Source: an uncultured Sphaerochaeta sp.
Lineage (GTDB): Bacteria; Spirochaetota; Spirochaetia; Sphaerochaetales; Sphaerochaetaceae
Reading direction: 5' to 3'
NCBI RefSeq assembly: GCF_963667405.1
Contig: NZ_OY763408.1
Span: forward strand, 434,001 to 498,000
Length of the DNA: 64,000 bases
In this document: piece after piece, positions 43,539 to 53,020 of the stretch
Numbering within the stretch: the first letter of the stretch is position 1
Layout of the letters: each line of letters starts with the position of its first letter
Position numbers and translations under genes: made by a program
The notes under the pieces: generated by a model
Told to the model about the DNA's origin: nothing
Databases searched by the model: none
What the model saw: the letters and a program-made list of their open reading frames with translations, nothing else

Positions 43539-44888
43539 ATGAAGAAACTCTATATGGAAAACCTTGGGTGCTCCAAAAACCAAGTCGATGCCGAAACCTT
43601 GATCAAGTTGCTTGAGGATGACCAGTTCGTTCGGACCGAGGATGCTGCAGATGCCGATCTGATCATGGTCAATACCTGTGGGTTCATTGAATCAGCCCGA
43701 GAAGAGTCGATCAACACCTTTTTCTCCCTCCGGGAGGCAAATCCCACGGCAAAGATCGTGCTCAGTGGCTGTATGGCGCAACGGTATGCCGAGGACCTAC
43801 GCTCCGAACTGCCTGAGGCCGATGCCATTTTCGGCAACCATGACCTATCCAAGATCGGTGAGGTGGTCCGCAAGATCTTCGCAGGGGACCGCGTTGTCTT
43901 GGTTCCCTCCTATCCCGCACCCCAGCAAGAGGTCTATGAGCGCAACGAGTTGCTCTCCTTCCCCGGCAGTGCCTATCTGAAGATCAGCGAAGGGTGCAAC
44001 CACCGTTGTGCCTATTGTGCCATTCCCCTCATCCGTGGGGGCCTGCGCAGCAAAGAGCGTCCCATTATCCTTGAGGAGGCCAGGAGCCTGATCGCCTCTG
44101 GCATCAGGGAAATCAACCTCATAGCCCAGGACCTTGCTGCCTACGGTACGGACAGGGATGACAAGGAGAGCCAATTCCTCTCATTGTTGGAAGACCTCGT
44201 CTCGCTTGAGGGCGACTTCTTCATCCGCCTGCTCTACATCCACCCGGATGCGTTCCCCCCCCAGTTGCCTGCTTTCATTGCAAGCCATCCGAAGGTATTG
44301 CCCTACTTTGACATTCCCTTCCAGCATGCCGACACGGCAGTGTTGCGCAGCATGGGAAGGACAGGCACCAAGGAGAGTTACCTTGCCCTGATACGGGAAA
44401 TCAGGGAAACCGTGCCGACTGCAGTCCTTCGCTCCACCATCCTGCTCGGCTACCCGGGCGAGGATGAGAAAGCCTTTGCACAGGTGCTCGATTTCCTCTC
44501 CCAAGCAAAGCTCGATTGGGTGGGCTCCTTCCTGTACAGCAGGGAAGAGGGTACCAAAGCGTATGGTCTGAGAAATGAGCGGGAGCACAAGAAAGCCATA
44601 ACCCAGGCCACAGCCTTTCAGAAACAACTGCAAGCCTTGCAGGCACCCATCACCGAGGCGAATCTTGCCCGCTTTGTCGGAACACAGCACGATGTTTTGA
44701 TTGAGGAGTTGGTGGAAGGAGAGGACTTGGCGATCGGGCGCATGTATGCCCAGGCCCCTGAGGTTGATGGCCTTACGGTGGTGATGGGCCGCAATCTGAA
44801 AGCAGGGCAAGTTGTTCGCTGTGGCATCCGTGCGGTGAAAGGCCTCGATTTTGAGGCCCTTCCCCTGCAAGGAGCACTGCATGGCTGA
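43539..44888 (+). CDS. rimO: Ribosomal protein S12 methylthiotransferase
   Basis: Radical-SAM enzyme that methylthiolates the conserved Asp of ribosomal protein S12. The 449 residues contain the N-terminal UPF0004 cluster Cys (C11 in LGCSKNQVD, C47 in NTCGFI, C78 in SGCMA), the radical SAM cluster C153/C157/C160 (CNHRCAYC) and a C-terminal TRAM domain. GCSKNQVDxE and NTCGFI separate RimO from MiaB. The helicase gene starts 8 bases before its stop. Confidence 0.95.
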   Translation: MKKLYMENLGCSKNQVDAETLIKLLEDDQFVRTEDAADADLIMVNTCGFIESAREESINTFFSLREANPTAKIVLSGCMAQRYAEDLRSELPEADAIFGNHDLSKIGEVVRKIFAGDRVVLVPSYPAPQQEVYERNELLSFPGSAYLKISEGCNHRCAYCAIPLIRGGLRSKERPIILEEARSLIASGIREINLIAQDLAAYGTDRDDKESQFLSLLEDLVSLEGDFFIRLLYIHPDAFPPQLPAFIASHPKVLPYFDIPFQHADTAVLRSMGRTGTKESYLALIREIRETVPTAVLRSTILLGYPGEDEKAFAQVLDFLSQAKLDWVGSFLYSREEGTKAYGLRNEREHKKAITQATAFQKQLQALQAPITEANLARFVGTQHDVLIEELVEGEDLAIGRMYAQAPEVDGLTVVMGRNLKAGQVVRCGIRAVKGLDFEALPLQGALHG

Positions 44889-47136
44889 TATCGAGCATCT
44901 GGTAAGCCAGCTCAATGAGCAACAGAAGGAAGCGGTGTTGGAGAACTCAAAACCGCTTTTGGTTCTTGCCGGAGCCGGCAGTGGCAAGACACGGGTCATC
45001 ACCACCAAGATTGCCTATGCCATCGAGAGGCTGGGCATACCTCCTTATAAGATACTTGCCGTTACCTTCACCAACAAGGCCGCCAATGAGATGAAGGAAC
45101 GGGTGAAGGTGATGCTTGACGGAAATCCTCTGGCCGATGAGTGCAACATCCGCACGTTCCACTCGTTCGGAGCCTGGCTGCTCAGACGCTTTGGCTCGGA
45201 GATCGGGCTGGATTCCAACTTCACCATCTACGATGATGATGATTCACTCTCCCTGCTTGCCTCCTGCTTCCCCAACTACAAGAAACGGGAACTCGACCCG
45301 ATCATGCGCAAGATCTCCTATGCCAAGGACCGAGGGCTTTCCAGTACGGACAACCTGAGCTCTTTGAAGGTCGACTCCACGTTCAAGCGGATGTATGAGG
45401 CCTATGAGCAGAAACTCAGGAGGGTGGGGAATGTCGACTTTGCGGATCTGATCGGGCGCAGCATAGAGCTGCTCTCCGAAAAGAGGGAGGTCCTCTCCTG
45501 GGTGCACAACCGCTTCTCCATGATACTGGTTGATGAGTACCAGGATTCCAATGCCGCCCAGTTCAACCTGCTCAAGCAGCTGGTTGGGCCGAACTGTTTT
45601 GTCTGCGTGGTCGGTGATGACGACCAGTCCATCTACCGTTTCCGCGGGGCGGAGGTGCAGAACATCCTCAGTTTTCCCTCCCTCTATCCGGGGACACGGA
45701 CGGTCAAGCTGGAGCAAAACTACCGATCAACCCAGAATATCCTGGAGATTGCGAATTCGGTAATCCGCAACAACAAGGGCAGGCATGACAAGAAGCTGTG
45801 GACAGCCAACACGAAGGGGTCGAAGCCCAATGTGCTCTATGTGCAGGATGAGCAGGATGAGGCTCTGAGAGTCAGCAACATCCTGATGATGGACAAGCAG
45901 TTCAACCAGAGTGCGGTTCTCTACCGCACCAATGCCCAGTCTGTTGCCTTCGAGACGGTGTTCAAACGCCTTGGCATCCCGTACAAGGTTGTGGGTGCCC
46001 TGCAGTTCTATGAGCGCGAAGAGGTCAAGGATGCCCTCGCTCTGCTCTTTTTGCTGACCAACCCCAAGGATGAGGTGAATTTCAAGCGGATGATCAACAA
46101 GCCTGCCCGGGGAATCGGTCCCGGCGCTTTGGAGACCATCCTCTCGTTCTCAAGCCAGACCGACGGCAATTTGCTGATCATGCTCTCCCTTGCTTTGGAG
46201 AAGGGATCCCTCTCTGCGAAAGCGAAGGCAGGGGCTTTGCACTTTCTGAAGATGTTCCAACATGCCCAGACCATGTTGGAGGGCGGTGAGCTGGTGGATT
46301 GTGCCAACTTCCTGGTCCGGGAGTCTGGTCTGGTGGATTACTACACCGAGATGGACAGCCTGAACAGCACCTCCAAGGTGGAGAACCTGGAAGCGTTGGT
46401 GAGTGCCCTCGGTTCCTACGACTCCTCGCTTGAAGGCTTGCTGCAGTTCCTGGAACAGCTTTCGCTGGACCCCACTACGCTGGGTACCGATGATCCCCGT
46501 GACAGGGAAGGGGTCACCCTCATCACCATGCACAATACCAAGGGTCTGGAGTTCGATCGGGTGTTTGTTGCAGGGCTTGAGGAGGAACTTTTTCCCGGCC
46601 GCAGCGGCGAGAGTGATGAGGATGTGGAAGAGGAAAGAAGAATCTTCTATGTGGCTGTCACCCGTGCCCGGCGCGATCTCTACCTTTTGTGTGCAAGGGC
46701 GCGCAGGATCTGGGGGAAGACAAGCTTCCAGCATCCAAGCCGCTTCCTGGATGAGGTCGATCCTTCCTTGGTGGCCGTACAGGGCATTCGCCCGGGCTCG
46801 CTTGGACAAGGCGGATACCAAGGGTTCTCAAGCCTTGGGGAGAAGCGACGGGTTGCAAGCCCCGCTGCTTGGGGGAATTCCGGGGGAAACCTGATCCAAC
46901 AGGGCTTTGGAACCAAGGCCAAGACGTTCACCATGCAGACCACCCATGCTGCAAAAGAGGGTGAGGCGCTGTTCCCTCTCGGTCAGAGGGTGTACAGTGA
47001 CAGCTATGGGGAAGGGGAGGTTGTGGAAGTGCGGATGAGCGGAGACCGTGAGGTCATCGAAGTTCGGTTCCACACCGGCAGAAAAGCGACCTTCATCAGC
47101 AAGTTCGCCCAACTCGAGAAAATTGGAAGTGACTGA
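44881..47136 (+). CDS. pcrA: UvrD/PcrA-type DNA helicase
   Basis: A 751-residue superfamily 1A helicase for repair and removal of proteins from DNA. Motif I is LAGAGSGKT (29-37), Ia is AVTFTNKAANEM, II is VDEYQDSN, III is VVGDDDQSIYRFRGA, IV is LEQNYRST, V is TMHNTKGLEFDRV and VI is YVAVTRARRDLY. The last 60 residues (GQRVYSDSYGEGEVVEV) form the Tudor-like tail of PcrA. It starts inside the rimO stop and has AAGGAG ahead. Confidence 0.93.
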   Translation: MADIEHLVSQLNEQQKEAVLENSKPLLVLAGAGSGKTRVITTKIAYAIERLGIPPYKILAVTFTNKAANEMKERVKVMLDGNPLADECNIRTFHSFGAWLLRRFGSEIGLDSNFTIYDDDDSLSLLASCFPNYKKRELDPIMRKISYAKDRGLSSTDNLSSLKVDSTFKRMYEAYEQKLRRVGNVDFADLIGRSIELLSEKREVLSWVHNRFSMILVDEYQDSNAAQFNLLKQLVGPNCFVCVVGDDDQSIYRFRGAEVQNILSFPSLYPGTRTVKLEQNYRSTQNILEIANSVIRNNKGRHDKKLWTANTKGSKPNVLYVQDEQDEALRVSNILMMDKQFNQSAVLYRTNAQSVAFETVFKRLGIPYKVVGALQFYEREEVKDALALLFLLTNPKDEVNFKRMINKPARGIGPGALETILSFSSQTDGNLLIMLSLALEKGSLSAKAKAGALHFLKMFQHAQTMLEGGELVDCANFLVRESGLVDYYTEMDSLNSTSKVENLEALVSALGSYDSSLEGLLQFLEQLSLDPTTLGTDDPRDREGVTLITMHNTKGLEFDRVFVAGLEEELFPGRSGESDEDVEEERRIFYVAVTRARRDLYLLCARARRIWGKTSFQHPSRFLDEVDPSLVAVQGIRPGSLGQGGYQGFSSLGEKRRVASPAAWGNSGGNLIQQGFGTKAKTFTMQTTHAAKEGEALFPLGQRVYSDSYGEGEVVEVRMSGDREVIEVRFHTGRKATFISKFAQLEKIGSD

Positions 47137-47137
47137 T

Positions 47138-47977
47138 ATGCAGAGAGAAGGGAAAGAGACTAGACACGAAAGGCCGGAAGGTTATACAATGCCTACCGTT
47201 GTCCGCGCGCGTTCGTTCTATCTGTATGATGGATTTGGGGCGCGGTATACTGATTTTTTCCAGAATTATGGCAGAGCCATCCTAGGCCATCGTCCCGATC
47301 TGATCCAAAGGTCCATAAAATCTACGGTCAGCAGGGGCTTGGTCAGTGAATACCCTTCGGTATTTTCAGGACGGCTTGAAAAGCTGCTGGCAACGCTGTT
47401 TCCGGATTTTCCGGTGATTCGGATGTATTCCGATCCCCAGAAGGTCCTGCAGGCAATTCGTTCGGTCTCCGGGGATGTCCCCTGCGATCCTGCGACTTCG
47501 CCTGAACATGCTAGCCGTACAGTGTCCTATTGGCGACCGTACCTAGGTTTTGGCGGGGCAGATTCCGTGATGCTCCTCCCTATCCTACCTTTCCCAGGGA
47601 GTTTCGTACCTCAGGTCGTTTGCCTTAAGGAAGAAGCCTGTACCGGCGATGTTCCGCCCTCAGACGCCGTGTCACCGTTGTTGCTTGATTTGCTCGTCAA
47701 GACAACCGCGAATCTGATACGTAGCTTGGAGTCGGATGAGACAGTGAAAAAACGCATGGACAATCCCCTGGCGGGGGTGTTCGAGACGAGAGGTCCGTAC
47801 GGATTAACCGGTCTTTCGCCAGCGCGTTATGAAGCGTTCGCTTTGGAGGCGTTGTCCCTCAAGGTAGTGCTTCCACCAACTGCGGATGTTCCGTTCATCA
47901 TTCCCGGCGAATATGCCAAGGGTGATGTACGACCCTTTCTTGAGTTGGCTGGTCGGTATGCAATTGCTGTAAGATAG
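47138..47977 (+). CDS. Class III aminotransferase-like protein, truncated and lacking the catalytic core
   Basis: A 279-residue protein I cannot assign. The first 90 residues (VVRARSFYLYDGFGARYTDF, then GRAILGHRPDLIQ) look like the start of glutamate-1-semialdehyde aminotransferases, with the usual YLYDxxGxxYxDF and LGHxxP pattern. The product is about 150 residues too short, and no PLP-lysine or cofactor motif is visible. A later DSVMLLPILPFPGSFVPQVV is conserved-looking. It starts 1 base after the helicase stop and has less biased codons than its neighbours (CTA, AGG, ATA). It may be a degenerate enzyme or a protein with a new role. Confidence 0.6.
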   Translation: MQREGKETRHERPEGYTMPTVVRARSFYLYDGFGARYTDFFQNYGRAILGHRPDLIQRSIKSTVSRGLVSEYPSVFSGRLEKLLATLFPDFPVIRMYSDPQKVLQAIRSVSGDVPCDPATSPEHASRTVSYWRPYLGFGGADSVMLLPILPFPGSFVPQVVCLKEEACTGDVPPSDAVSPLLLDLLVKTTANLIRSLESDETVKKRMDNPLAGVFETRGPYGLTGLSPARYEAFALEALSLKVVLPPTADVPFIIPGEYAKGDVRPFLELAGRYAIAVR

Positions 47978-48014
47978 ATATGGCAGAGAATTCTGTCCAT
48001 GCACTACACCACAC

Positions 48015-48031
48015 GCAAGGCAGGTCCTTGC
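48015..48031 (+). promoter_or_regulatory. Hairpin in the rplM leader
   Basis: GCAAGG (48015-48020) pairs with CCTTGC (48026-48031) around CAGGT, 17 bases upstream of the L13 start and next to the ribosome site. Ribosomal protein operons often have autogenous leader hairpins, so this could be an L13 site; the stem is short. Confidence 0.4.
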
Positions 48032-48047
48032 AGAACAGGATGAATAG

Positions 48048-48476
48048 ATGAAGACTATTTTTGTGAAACCGCTGACGATTCAGAAGAAATGGTATCTGAT
48101 TGATGCAGAGGGAAAGGAGCTTGGCAAGGTAGCAGTTGCCGCTGCACGCATCCTTCGCGGGAAGAACAAGCCCGAGTATGTTCCTCACCAGGACATGGGC
48201 GACTATGTGATTATCATCAATGCTGACAAAGCTGCTCTTTCGGGCAACAAGTATCAGGACAAAATGTATTATCGCCACTCGAACTACCCCGGCGGGCTTC
48301 GGCAGACCAATTATGCCGACATGGTAAAGCGCAATCCGGTCTACCCGATGGAACATGCTGTGAAGGGCATGCTTCCCCGCGGACCGCTTGGTCGCAAGTT
48401 GTTCACCAACATGAAGGTCTACGCAGGTGCCAATCACCAGCAGCAGGCCCAGCAGCCCATCAAGGTTGAAATCTAA
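48048..48476 (+). CDS. rplM: 50S ribosomal protein L13
   Basis: Large-subunit ribosomal protein, 142 residues. WYLIDAEGKELGKVAVAAARILRG-type start, NADKAALSGNK, MVKRNPVYPMEHAVKGMLPR and the LFTNMKVYAGANHQ ending are typical. Followed 14 bases later by rpsI, the standard pairing. Confidence 0.97.
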   Translation: MKTIFVKPLTIQKKWYLIDAEGKELGKVAVAAARILRGKNKPEYVPHQDMGDYVIIINADKAALSGNKYQDKMYYRHSNYPGGLRQTNYADMVKRNPVYPMEHAVKGMLPRGPLGRKLFTNMKVYAGANHQQQAQQPIKVEI

Positions 48477-48490
48477 GGTAGGAGCGAAAA

Positions 48491-48904
48491 ATGGCAAAGA
48501 AAGAAGTTAAAAAAGTTGTGGATCTTGGTCATGGGGTCGGTCGCCGAAAGACCGCCATTGCTCGTGTCTACCTTCGTGAAGGCGAGGGCAAGATCGTGGT
48601 GAATGGACGTGACGTTGACTCCTACTTCGGTAACCCGATGTTGGTGTACATTGTCAAGCAGCCGCTGGTGACCAGCGAAGTCGAAGGAAAGTTCGACATC
48701 CTCATCAACGTGGTTGGTGGTGGTCCCTCCGGTCAGGCTGGTGCTTGCCGTCATGGTATTGCACGTGCCCTCTGTGCACACGACGAGGCTTACCGCCCGG
48801 CACTGCACACCGCTGGTTTCATGACCCGCGACAGCCGCATGGTCGAACGCAAGAAGTACGGTCAGCCTGGTGCTCGCCGCAAGTTCCAGTTCTCCAAGCG
48901 CTAA
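48491..48904 (+). CDS. rpsI: 30S ribosomal protein S9
   Basis: Small-subunit ribosomal protein, 137 residues. [38 protein letters not shown] and the C-terminal [11 protein letters not shown] tail that reaches the P-site tRNA are all present. GTAGGAG precedes the ATG. Confidence 0.97.
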   Translation: MAKKEVKKVVDLGHGVGRRKTAIARVYLREGEGKIVVNGRDVDSYFGNPMLVYIVKQPLVTSEVEGKFDILINVVGGGPSGQAGACRHGIARALCAHDEAYRPALHTAGFMTRDSRMVERKKYGQPGARRKFQFSKR

Positions 48905-49498
48905 GTGGCATTTGCACGCATCGAAAAGGATCCCTCCGGCGAAGGCTACCAAGCCCTTGTCCTGGAGGGTTCCTCTTTTTCCATCACAGCTGATGTGTTT
49001 CGAACCCTGAGGCTTTCCCTTGGCCAGGAGTTGAGTGAGGAGGAGTTCCAAAGGCTCCGAACTGCCCAGCTGCAGCGCAACTGCCGTTCCCAGGCCCTTG
49101 CCTATCTGGCTCGCAGGGAGCATACCGCCTTGGAGCTTACCCAGAAACTCCAGATCAAGGGGTTTGACCGCACCATCATCACACCCGTTCTTGAGAAGCT
49201 GGCAGAGGAAGATTTGCTCAGCGAATATCGTTATGCACTCTTGGCCATAGAGCATCGGCAGCGCAAGAATCCGGAGGGGAGGGCACTGCTTTCCCAACGA
49301 CTTGCCTCCAAAGGGGTGAACCGCCAGGATGCCCAGCGTGCCTTGGACGAGCTCTTTTGCGAGGAACTGGCCGCCGAGTATGCCCGGAAAGCCTATCAGC
49401 TTGCCCTTGCGAAGGGCGGAACGGAAAAAGCCCGTCTTCTCATGGGCAAACGGGGATTCTCCTCCTATGAGATACATCTTGCTCTTGAGCAGGAGTAA
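48905..49498 (+). CDS. recX: RecX-family regulatory protein
   Basis: Probable modulator of RecA filaments. The 197-residue, helix-rich product has RecX repeats: ALAYLARREHTALELTQKLQ, then LAEEDLLSEYRYALLAIEHR with GRALLSQRLASKGV, and a third at the end. The start is GTG, immediately after the rpsI stop, with no clear ribosome site, so translation is probably coupled. No recA is seen in the window. Confidence 0.85.
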   Translation: MAFARIEKDPSGEGYQALVLEGSSFSITADVFRTLRLSLGQELSEEEFQRLRTAQLQRNCRSQALAYLARREHTALELTQKLQIKGFDRTIITPVLEKLAEEDLLSEYRYALLAIEHRQRKNPEGRALLSQRLASKGVNRQDAQRALDELFCEELAAEYARKAYQLALAKGGTEKARLLMGKRGFSSYEIHLALEQE

Positions 49499-49534
49499 CT
49501 GAGCAGGTAGACTGTTTCTTGACCGGAGGTATCC

Positions 49535-50161
49535 ATGCCCAAGAAGCGTTCTCTCATCCTGCTCACCATCCTGCTGATGCTTGCAACACCAAACCTCTTC
49601 TCCCTCTCATTCGCCTACGATGAGGATCTTTCCACGGTAAGTGATGTGACGCTGGGGCTTGCGCTAGTTATGCCAGGTGTCAGCGGTCTGGTTGTTCCTG
49701 CTACTGATTATGAGCTGCTTGCTACGACCTATATAGGAACGATGTCCACAGCATTTACTGCACGTACCGTTATGAAGCAATTAGTCCATCGTGCAAGACC
49801 CTATGTTGGGGAGATCGACCGCCCGGCCGATACCAGCGAAGACTATGAGTCCTTTCCTTCCGGTCATGCCCTGATGGCCTTCAGTGCTGCTGCCTATACC
49901 CAAACCCTCCAGGCTCTCTGGTATCCTGATTCAAAAGCCATGAAAGCCGTAAGCTACGCAACCTGGGGCTTGGCTGCCACCACTGCCACCCTCCGGGTGC
50001 TCAGTGGCAACCACCATCTGGGAGATGTGCTTGCAGGAGCGGCCATTGGTTCAGCCATTGGCTTTCTTGGTCCCTACCTGACCAACCGCCTGCTAGCACA
50101 TGATGAGCATGCCCCCCAGATACTGATCGGACCCACCGTCGGCATGCAGGTATCGTTGTAG
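49535..50161 (+). CDS. PAP2-type phosphatase, exported or membrane-associated
   Basis: A 208-residue acid phosphatase of the PAP2 superfamily. A signal peptide or anchor (residues 1-24) precedes KQLVHRARP (motif 1), FPSGHALMAFS (motif 2) and SGNHHLGDVLAG (motif 3 with the catalytic His). It probably dephosphorylates a lipid phosphate such as undecaprenyl pyrophosphate outside the cytoplasm. Length is typical. Confidence 0.88.
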   Translation: MPKKRSLILLTILLMLATPNLFSLSFAYDEDLSTVSDVTLGLALVMPGVSGLVVPATDYELLATTYIGTMSTAFTARTVMKQLVHRARPYVGEIDRPADTSEDYESFPSGHALMAFSAAAYTQTLQALWYPDSKAMKAVSYATWGLAATTATLRVLSGNHHLGDVLAGAAIGSAIGFLGPYLTNRLLAHDEHAPQILIGPTVGMQVSL

Positions 50162-50167
50162 GATAAG

Positions 50168-50199
50168 AAAGGACGCACCCGACTGAGTGCGTCCTTTTT
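50168..50199. terminator. Bidirectional terminator between the PAP2 gene and trpB
   Basis: GGACGCAC (50171-50178) pairs with GTGCGTCC (50187-50194), extended by A-T pairs, with T runs on both strands. It closes two convergent genes. Confidence 0.88.
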
Positions 50200-50216
50200 G
50201 AAAGTACCTTCTGTTC

Positions 50217-51500
50217 TTACCGCTGCTTGATGTGGGCAAGGAACTCCTTGAAGCCGTTGCTGCTGCTCTGTGGTTCGTACTCCACCAGCGGGTAGTTCTC
50301 CATGACATAGTCGATGTCCTTGTCACCACGACCGGAGAGATTGACCAGGATGTTCACATCCTTGCCAAGCTGCTGGGCCATCTTGATGGCATGTGCCACT
50401 GCATGGCTGGATTCAAGGGCGGGGATGATGCCTTCCATACGACTCAGGCCGTAGAACGCTTCCACTGCCTCGCGGTCGGTGGCACTGTCATAGTGCACCC
50501 TGCCGATGGAGTGCAGGTAGCTGTGCTGGGGACCTACTCCGGGATAATCCAGTCCGCTTGCGATGGAGTAGACCGGAAGAGGTTCCCCGGACTTGTCCTG
50601 GAGCAGAAGACTTCTGAATCCGTGGAGAATGCCTACCGAACCCTTGGTGATGGTAGCTGCGTGGTCCGGGGTATCGAGCCCCTTTCCTGCGGGTTCAACT
50701 CCATACAGCGCGACTTGCTTGTCCTCAAGGAAGGCGCTGAAGATGCCCATGGCATTCGAGCCGCCGCCTACACAGGCAACCACGGAGTCGGGGAGCCTTC
50801 CGGTCATCTCCTGGATCTGCTTGCGTGCCTCAATGCCGACCACGCTCTGGAAATCGCGGACCATCATCGGGAAAGGATGGGGGCCGACAACGCTTCCGAT
50901 GCAGTAGATCTGGGTCACCGGGTCTGCAAGATAGGCTTCGAATGCAGCGTCGACTGCATCCTTGAGCGTCTTGGTTCCCCTTCCTACCGGAACAACCGTT
51001 GCACCGAGAATTTTCATCCTGCTTACGTTCGGCGCCTCTTTCCTGATATCAATTTCACCCATGTAGATGTCGCACTCAAGTCCAAGCAGGGCGGCTGCAG
51101 TGGCAAGGGCAACACCGTGCTGGCCGGCACCGGTTTCAGCGATGACCTTCTTCTTGCCAAGCTTCTTTGCAAGCAGCACCTCTCCGATGCAGTGGTTGAT
51201 CTTATGGGCACCGGTGTGGTTCAGGTCCTCACGCTTCAGATAAATCTGGGCTCCGCCAACCGCTTCGCTGAGCCGTTTTGCATGATAGACGGGGGAAGGG
51301 CGTCCCACATAGTGTTTCTGGAGGCTGGAAAGTTCTGTCAGGAATGCCGGGTCCTGTACGATCTCCAGATATGCTTGGGTGACCTCGTCCATCACTTCCT
51401 GAAGCTGGGGTGGCAGGTATGCTCCGCCGTATTCTCCGAAACGTCCATCCTTGTCCGGAAGGTTGGTGGTGTTGATCTCTTTGGTAAGTGCGTTTTGCAT
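50217..51500 (-). CDS. trpB: Tryptophan synthase beta subunit, stand-alone
   Basis: Makes L-tryptophan from indole and serine. The 427-residue PLP enzyme is of the TrpB1 type: [14 protein letters not shown] (PLP Lys), [26 protein letters not shown] and GVEPAGKG. The ATG at 51500 has AAGGAG 6 bases upstream; the ATG at 51515 is inside that site. No trpA or other trp gene is near, so it could serve indole salvage. A promoter is visible on the minus strand (TTGACA 51552-51547, TAACAT 51528-51523). Confidence 0.95.
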   Translation of the reverse strand: MQNALTKEINTTNLPDKDGRFGEYGGAYLPPQLQEVMDEVTQAYLEIVQDPAFLTELSSLQKHYVGRPSPVYHAKRLSEAVGGAQIYLKREDLNHTGAHKINHCIGEVLLAKKLGKKKVIAETGAGQHGVALATAAALLGLECDIYMGEIDIRKEAPNVSRMKILGATVVPVGRGTKTLKDAVDAAFEAYLADPVTQIYCIGSVVGPHPFPMMVRDFQSVVGIEARKQIQEMTGRLPDSVVACVGGGSNAMGIFSAFLEDKQVALYGVEPAGKGLDTPDHAATITKGSVGILHGFRSLLLQDKSGEPLPVYSIASGLDYPGVGPQHSYLHSIGRVHYDSATDREAVEAFYGLSRMEGIIPALESSHAVAHAIKMAQQLGKDVNILVNLSGRGDKDIDYVMENYPLVEYEPQSSSNGFKEFLAHIKQR

Positions 51501-51624
51501 GGGATTCTCCTTCATGGGTCCGATGTTACTTTGAATAGAAACAATCTGTCAAGGACTTTTGGAGAAAAGTTTCTATAAAAAGAAACATTTTTTGCTTCTC
51601 TGTTTGCCTAACGACAAAAAAACA

Positions 51625-51651
51625 CCCACAGTGAGTACTATTCACTGTGGG
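51625..51651 (-). terminator. Terminator after trxA
   Basis: A perfect 10-pair stem (CCCACAGTGA with TCACTGTGGG) around GTACTAT, followed on the minus strand by TGTTTTTTTG. It lies 23 bases past the trxA stop. Confidence 0.9.
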
Positions 51652-51673
51652 CCTGTACTAAAGCGTGATTCTC

Positions 51674-51988
51674 TTAGAGACCAAGAATCTTCTTCAGAGC
51701 TGCTGCGTCGCGTACACCGACTGCCTTGTTGATCACCTTGCCGTCCTTGTAGAACAGAAGGGTGGGAATGGACTGAACGCCGAAGGTAGCGGCAAGCTCA
51801 CCTTCCTCATCGACATTGACCTTCACGATCTTTGCCTGATCTGCACCCATCTCCTTGTCGAGCTGCTCAAGGATGGTGCCCTGCATGCGGCACGGCCCAC
51901 ACCATGCTGCCCAGAAATCGACAACTACGGGAACGCTGCTCTTCAAAACTTCTGCTTCATATGTGCTCTTGGTTACGTGTTTAATCAT
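51674..51988 (-). CDS. trxA: Thioredoxin
   Basis: Small disulfide reductase of 104 residues. VVVDFWAAWCGPCR carries the active Cys30/Cys33, and IPTLLFYKDG the conserved cis-Pro. AAGAGGAG lies upstream of the ATG. Monocistronic between two terminator/promoter regions. Confidence 0.96.
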   Translation of the reverse strand: MIKHVTKSTYEAEVLKSSVPVVVDFWAAWCGPCRMQGTILEQLDKEMGADQAKIVKVNVDEEGELAATFGVQSIPTLLFYKDGKVINKAVGVRDAAALKKILGL

Positions 51989-52093
51989 GGTAAACTCCTC
52001 TTATACGGTATACTATACTCTTGTTTTGTCTTATCGTACAGGTAAAATACTACATTTAATTGCTAACGGCAACTACTTGGGAGAACTTTTTTC

Positions 52094-53020
52094 ATGCTGC
52101 CAATCATTGACTTGCACTGTGACACCATCCATGCCCTGCATGCTGGGGAGCGTTCGGGAAACCTTGGGCTGAGCAGCAATGCCCATGTCGATCTGAGGTG
52201 GATGGACGGGGCGGGAACAGTCACCACATGCTTCGCTTTGTTCGTGGATGCGCATGCTCACGCCAGTCCCTGGAGCCACGCAAACAAGCTGTATGAACGC
52301 TTCCAGCAGGAGTTGCATGCCTCCGGTTCAAGGATCATGCAGGTTCTCAGCCCGAAAGAGCACCTGGAAGGGCCGATGCATCAGGCCATTCTCAGTGTGG
52401 AGGAATTGGGCATCCTGGAAGGTCGGTTGGATCGCATTGCTGTCCTTGCATCATGGGGCGTTCGGTTGGCAACCATTACGTGGAATCATGAGAATGAACT
52501 GGGCTATCCCCATCACCAGAGGGGGGATCTCAAACCCTTCGCTTATGAGGTGATCGAGGCAATGGAACACCACAAGATCCTGGTGGATGTTTCCCACCTC
52601 AATGATGCAGGCTTCTCCTCCGTTGCCGGTTTTGCAAAGCGTCCTTTCATCGCCAGCCATTCGAATGCACGGGCAGTCACAAACCACAGCAGGAATCTCA
52701 GTGATGGGATGATTGAAAAGATTGCTGATGCTGGTGGGATCATCGGGCTGAACTTCTGCCCCTCCTTCCTCAGCGAGGACTGGGGACACAGCAGCATCGA
52801 GGCAATGGTTGCCCATGCGATGCACATCCATCAGGTGGGTGGCAGCTCTGTCCTTGCCTTGGGAACCGATTTTGATGGGATCAGCGGGACATTGGACGTG
52901 GAACACTATCCACAGCTTGCAACGTTGCATGAAGCCTTGCTGAAGGCCGGGCTCTCTACGGATACACTTGGGAAGATGTGGTACGGCAATGCCCTCAGGG
53001 TGCTGAGCGAAGGGCTCTGA
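52094..53020 (+). CDS. Membrane dipeptidase-type peptidase (M19 family)
   Basis: A 308-residue zinc amidohydrolase. DLHCDT (metal-binding HxD), ATITWNHEN, DVSHLND, FIASHSNARAV and LGTDFDGI are the M19 signature blocks. It cleaves dipeptides and sometimes D-amino acid peptides. No signal peptide, so cytoplasmic, unlike the renal enzyme. The 3' end overlaps the convergent AlkD-like gene by 26 bases. Confidence 0.9.
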   Translation: MLPIIDLHCDTIHALHAGERSGNLGLSSNAHVDLRWMDGAGTVTTCFALFVDAHAHASPWSHANKLYERFQQELHASGSRIMQVLSPKEHLEGPMHQAILSVEELGILEGRLDRIAVLASWGVRLATITWNHENELGYPHHQRGDLKPFAYEVIEAMEHHKILVDVSHLNDAGFSSVAGFAKRPFIASHSNARAVTNHSRNLSDGMIEKIADAGGIIGLNFCPSFLSEDWGHSSIEAMVAHAMHIHQVGGSSVLALGTDFDGISGTLDVEHYPQLATLHEALLKAGLSTDTLGKMWYGNALRVLSEGL

